Origin: Edaphobacter modestus
GTDB lineage: Bacteria > Acidobacteriota > Terriglobia > Terriglobales > Acidobacteriaceae
Length of the DNA: 64,000 nucleotides
Assembly: GCF_004217555.1 (NCBI RefSeq)
Contig: NZ_SHKW01000001.1
Span: 930,001-994,000, forward strand
Direction: 5' to 3'
Made by a program: the position numbers and the translations under genes. Below are positions 63,191 to 64,000 of this stretch, one piece after another (position 1 is the stretch's first letter; each line of letters starts with the position of its first letter). The notes under the pieces were generated by a model. That model was not told the DNA's origin. It worked only from the letters and a program-made list of their open reading frames with translations, and made no database searches.

Positions 63191-64000
63191 ATGGGCGCTG
63201 TGCTCCAGGTAGATCTTCCCCAGCCGATCGCTGATGCACTCCAAAGCGGAGCAACTGTAGTGACAGCGAACCAGCGCGCAGCCCGCACCCTGCGTTATTC
63301 CTTCGATCAGCACAATCTGCAATTGGGTCTGAAAAGCTGGGAGACTGCCCCGATTCTTCCCTGGGACGCCTGGGTAGCCAGTCTATGGAGAAACCTGCTC
63401 GTCCACGGAAGAGCCTCGGAGTTGCTGTTAAACCGCTTCCAGGAGCACAAGCTGTGGCGCGATGTTCTTGCCACGGACACGGATCTGGCCGCAAGCCTGC
63501 AGTCGCTGGACTCCCTCGCGGAGATGGCCGCGAACGCCTGGCAATTGTTGGCCCGCCATCATGGCCGGGAGCGACTGCGGGGATCCTGGGGCAGTCCTGA
63601 GACAAAAGCCTTTCAGCGTTGGGCTGCTGAATTCGAGCGTCGTTGCCGCATGCAAAAGCTGTTACCCCGGGCAGCTCTCGAAGACGCCCTGCGAGCAGCC
63701 ACCGAAGAGGGCCGCCTGCTCCACGCAAGGCCGATTGCCCTGGTCGGGTTCGATGAGATGACGCCTGCTCAACAGACTCTCGTCTCTGCAATCTCTTTAT
63801 CGGGCGCGCGCATCGACACGCTTCCCATCACACAAGCTCCTTTACACAGATTCATCGCACGCGCCGAGGACGAAATCAGCGAGATCTTCGTGGCCGCACG
63901 TTGGGCCAAGAACCTTCTCCGCACAGATGTAAATACACGCATCGCTGTCATCGTTCCCAACCTCGAGAGCCGGCGCAGCGCGATCGATCGTGTCTTCCGA
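63191..64000 (+). CDS. AddB-like PD-(D/E)XK nuclease-family DNA repair protein (5' part)
   Basis: 270 codons before the window edge. Starts at ATG 63191; divergent from the SCO gene. The N-terminus TVVTANQRAARTLRYSFDQH, ILPWDAWVASLWRNLLVHG, WAAEFERRCRMQKLLPRAAL and ALVGFDEMTPAQQTLVSAI match the inactivated-helicase half of AddB-like proteins of the 'probable DNA repair protein' group (TIGR03623-like). The nuclease domain with its Fe-S cysteines would lie beyond 64000, and an addA-type helicase is expected next. Confidence 0.8.
   Translation, partial: MGAVLQVDLPQPIADALQSGATVVTANQRAARTLRYSFDQHNLQLGLKSWETAPILPWDAWVASLWRNLLVHGRASELLLNRFQEHKLWRDVLATDTDLAASLQSLDSLAEMAANAWQLLARHHGRERLRGSWGSPETKAFQRWAAEFERRCRMQKLLPRAALEDALRAATEEGRLLHARPIALVGFDEMTPAQQTLVSAISLSGARIDTLPITQAPLHRFIARAEDEISEIFVAARWAKNLLRTDVNTRIAVIVPNLESRRSAIDRVFR

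Noticed and set aside
63089..63791. N-terminal extension of the SCO-family protein
   Set aside because: The extra 235 codons are antisense to the AddB-like gene; the GTG at 63086 has a ribosome site and begins a lipoprotein signal.

Overview
The window looks like chromosomal DNA of a member of the Acidobacteriota, probably family Acidobacteriaceae (Terriglobus, Granulicella or Edaphobacter-like). This rests on the moderately high GC, a TIGR03436-type acidobacterial VWFA protein, a secreted SpoIVB/S55-type peptidase in a non-sporulation context, a HemQ-type heme gene and interspersed short repeats with the core GCTCAGGATGAC. No phage, insertion sequence, rRNA or CRISPR array was seen. This is inference from gene content; no database was searched.

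Layout. 0-5 kb: the 5' part of inositol-3-phosphate synthase (gene runs off the left edge), a DedA membrane protein, an acyltransferase, a hemQ-like gene broken by two frameshifts, and nth. 4.7-16 kb (minus strand): heme biosynthesis genes hemD, hemC, hemA and a CcsA/HemX-type gene. They are interrupted by a three-gene signalling cassette (hybrid kinase, response regulator, CHASE3 kinase), a large ornithine/lysine/arginine decarboxylase and a FecR-domain protein. 16-21.5 kb: a tightly overlapping mutS-anmK-solute-binding-protein operon, then tRNA-Gln(CUG). 21.8-30.2 kb: DinB-like protein, a repeat-rich intergenic island, VWFA protein, S55 peptidase, zinc alcohol dehydrogenase, and a secreted beta-propeller translationally coupled to a TRIC channel. 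30.4-33 kb: lolC/E-AhpD-lolD. 33-45 kb: a proteostasis block (clpC, then tig-clpP-clpX-lon) with a cupin, YtxH, type-5 uracil-DNA glycosylase and a mutarotase-fold protein between. 45-48 kb: a SAM-I riboswitch leader, a threonine-synthase-family enzyme and a CysO/MoaD-like sulfur carrier, followed upstream by a degenerate receiver and nuoI. 48.6-64 kb: a frameshifted molybdopterin-oxidoreductase-like protein, a CgeB-like glycosyltransferase, a MgtE_N/CBS protein, M13 peptidase, an RsbW/STAS pair, LemA, TPM and DUF4142 proteins, oligopeptidase B, an ABC exporter, a CBS protein, a CusF-SCO fusion and the start of an AddB-like nuclease.

The most interesting unit is at 45.6-47.4 kb. A complete S-box (SAM-I) aptamer precedes a PLP enzyme of the threonine synthase family and a small ubiquitin-fold sulfur carrier whose encoded C-terminus is Gly-Gly-Cys. 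SAM control makes little sense for threonine supply but much sense for homocysteine/methionine. I therefore infer a protein-thiocarboxylate route to homocysteine from O-phosphohomoserine, with the carrier needing removal of its terminal Cys before use. Second in interest is a REP-like repeat inserted in frame into the periplasmic part of LolC/E. Third, three single-base frameshifts in two otherwise well-conserved genes are all explainable by shortened homopolymers and so may be assembly errors.
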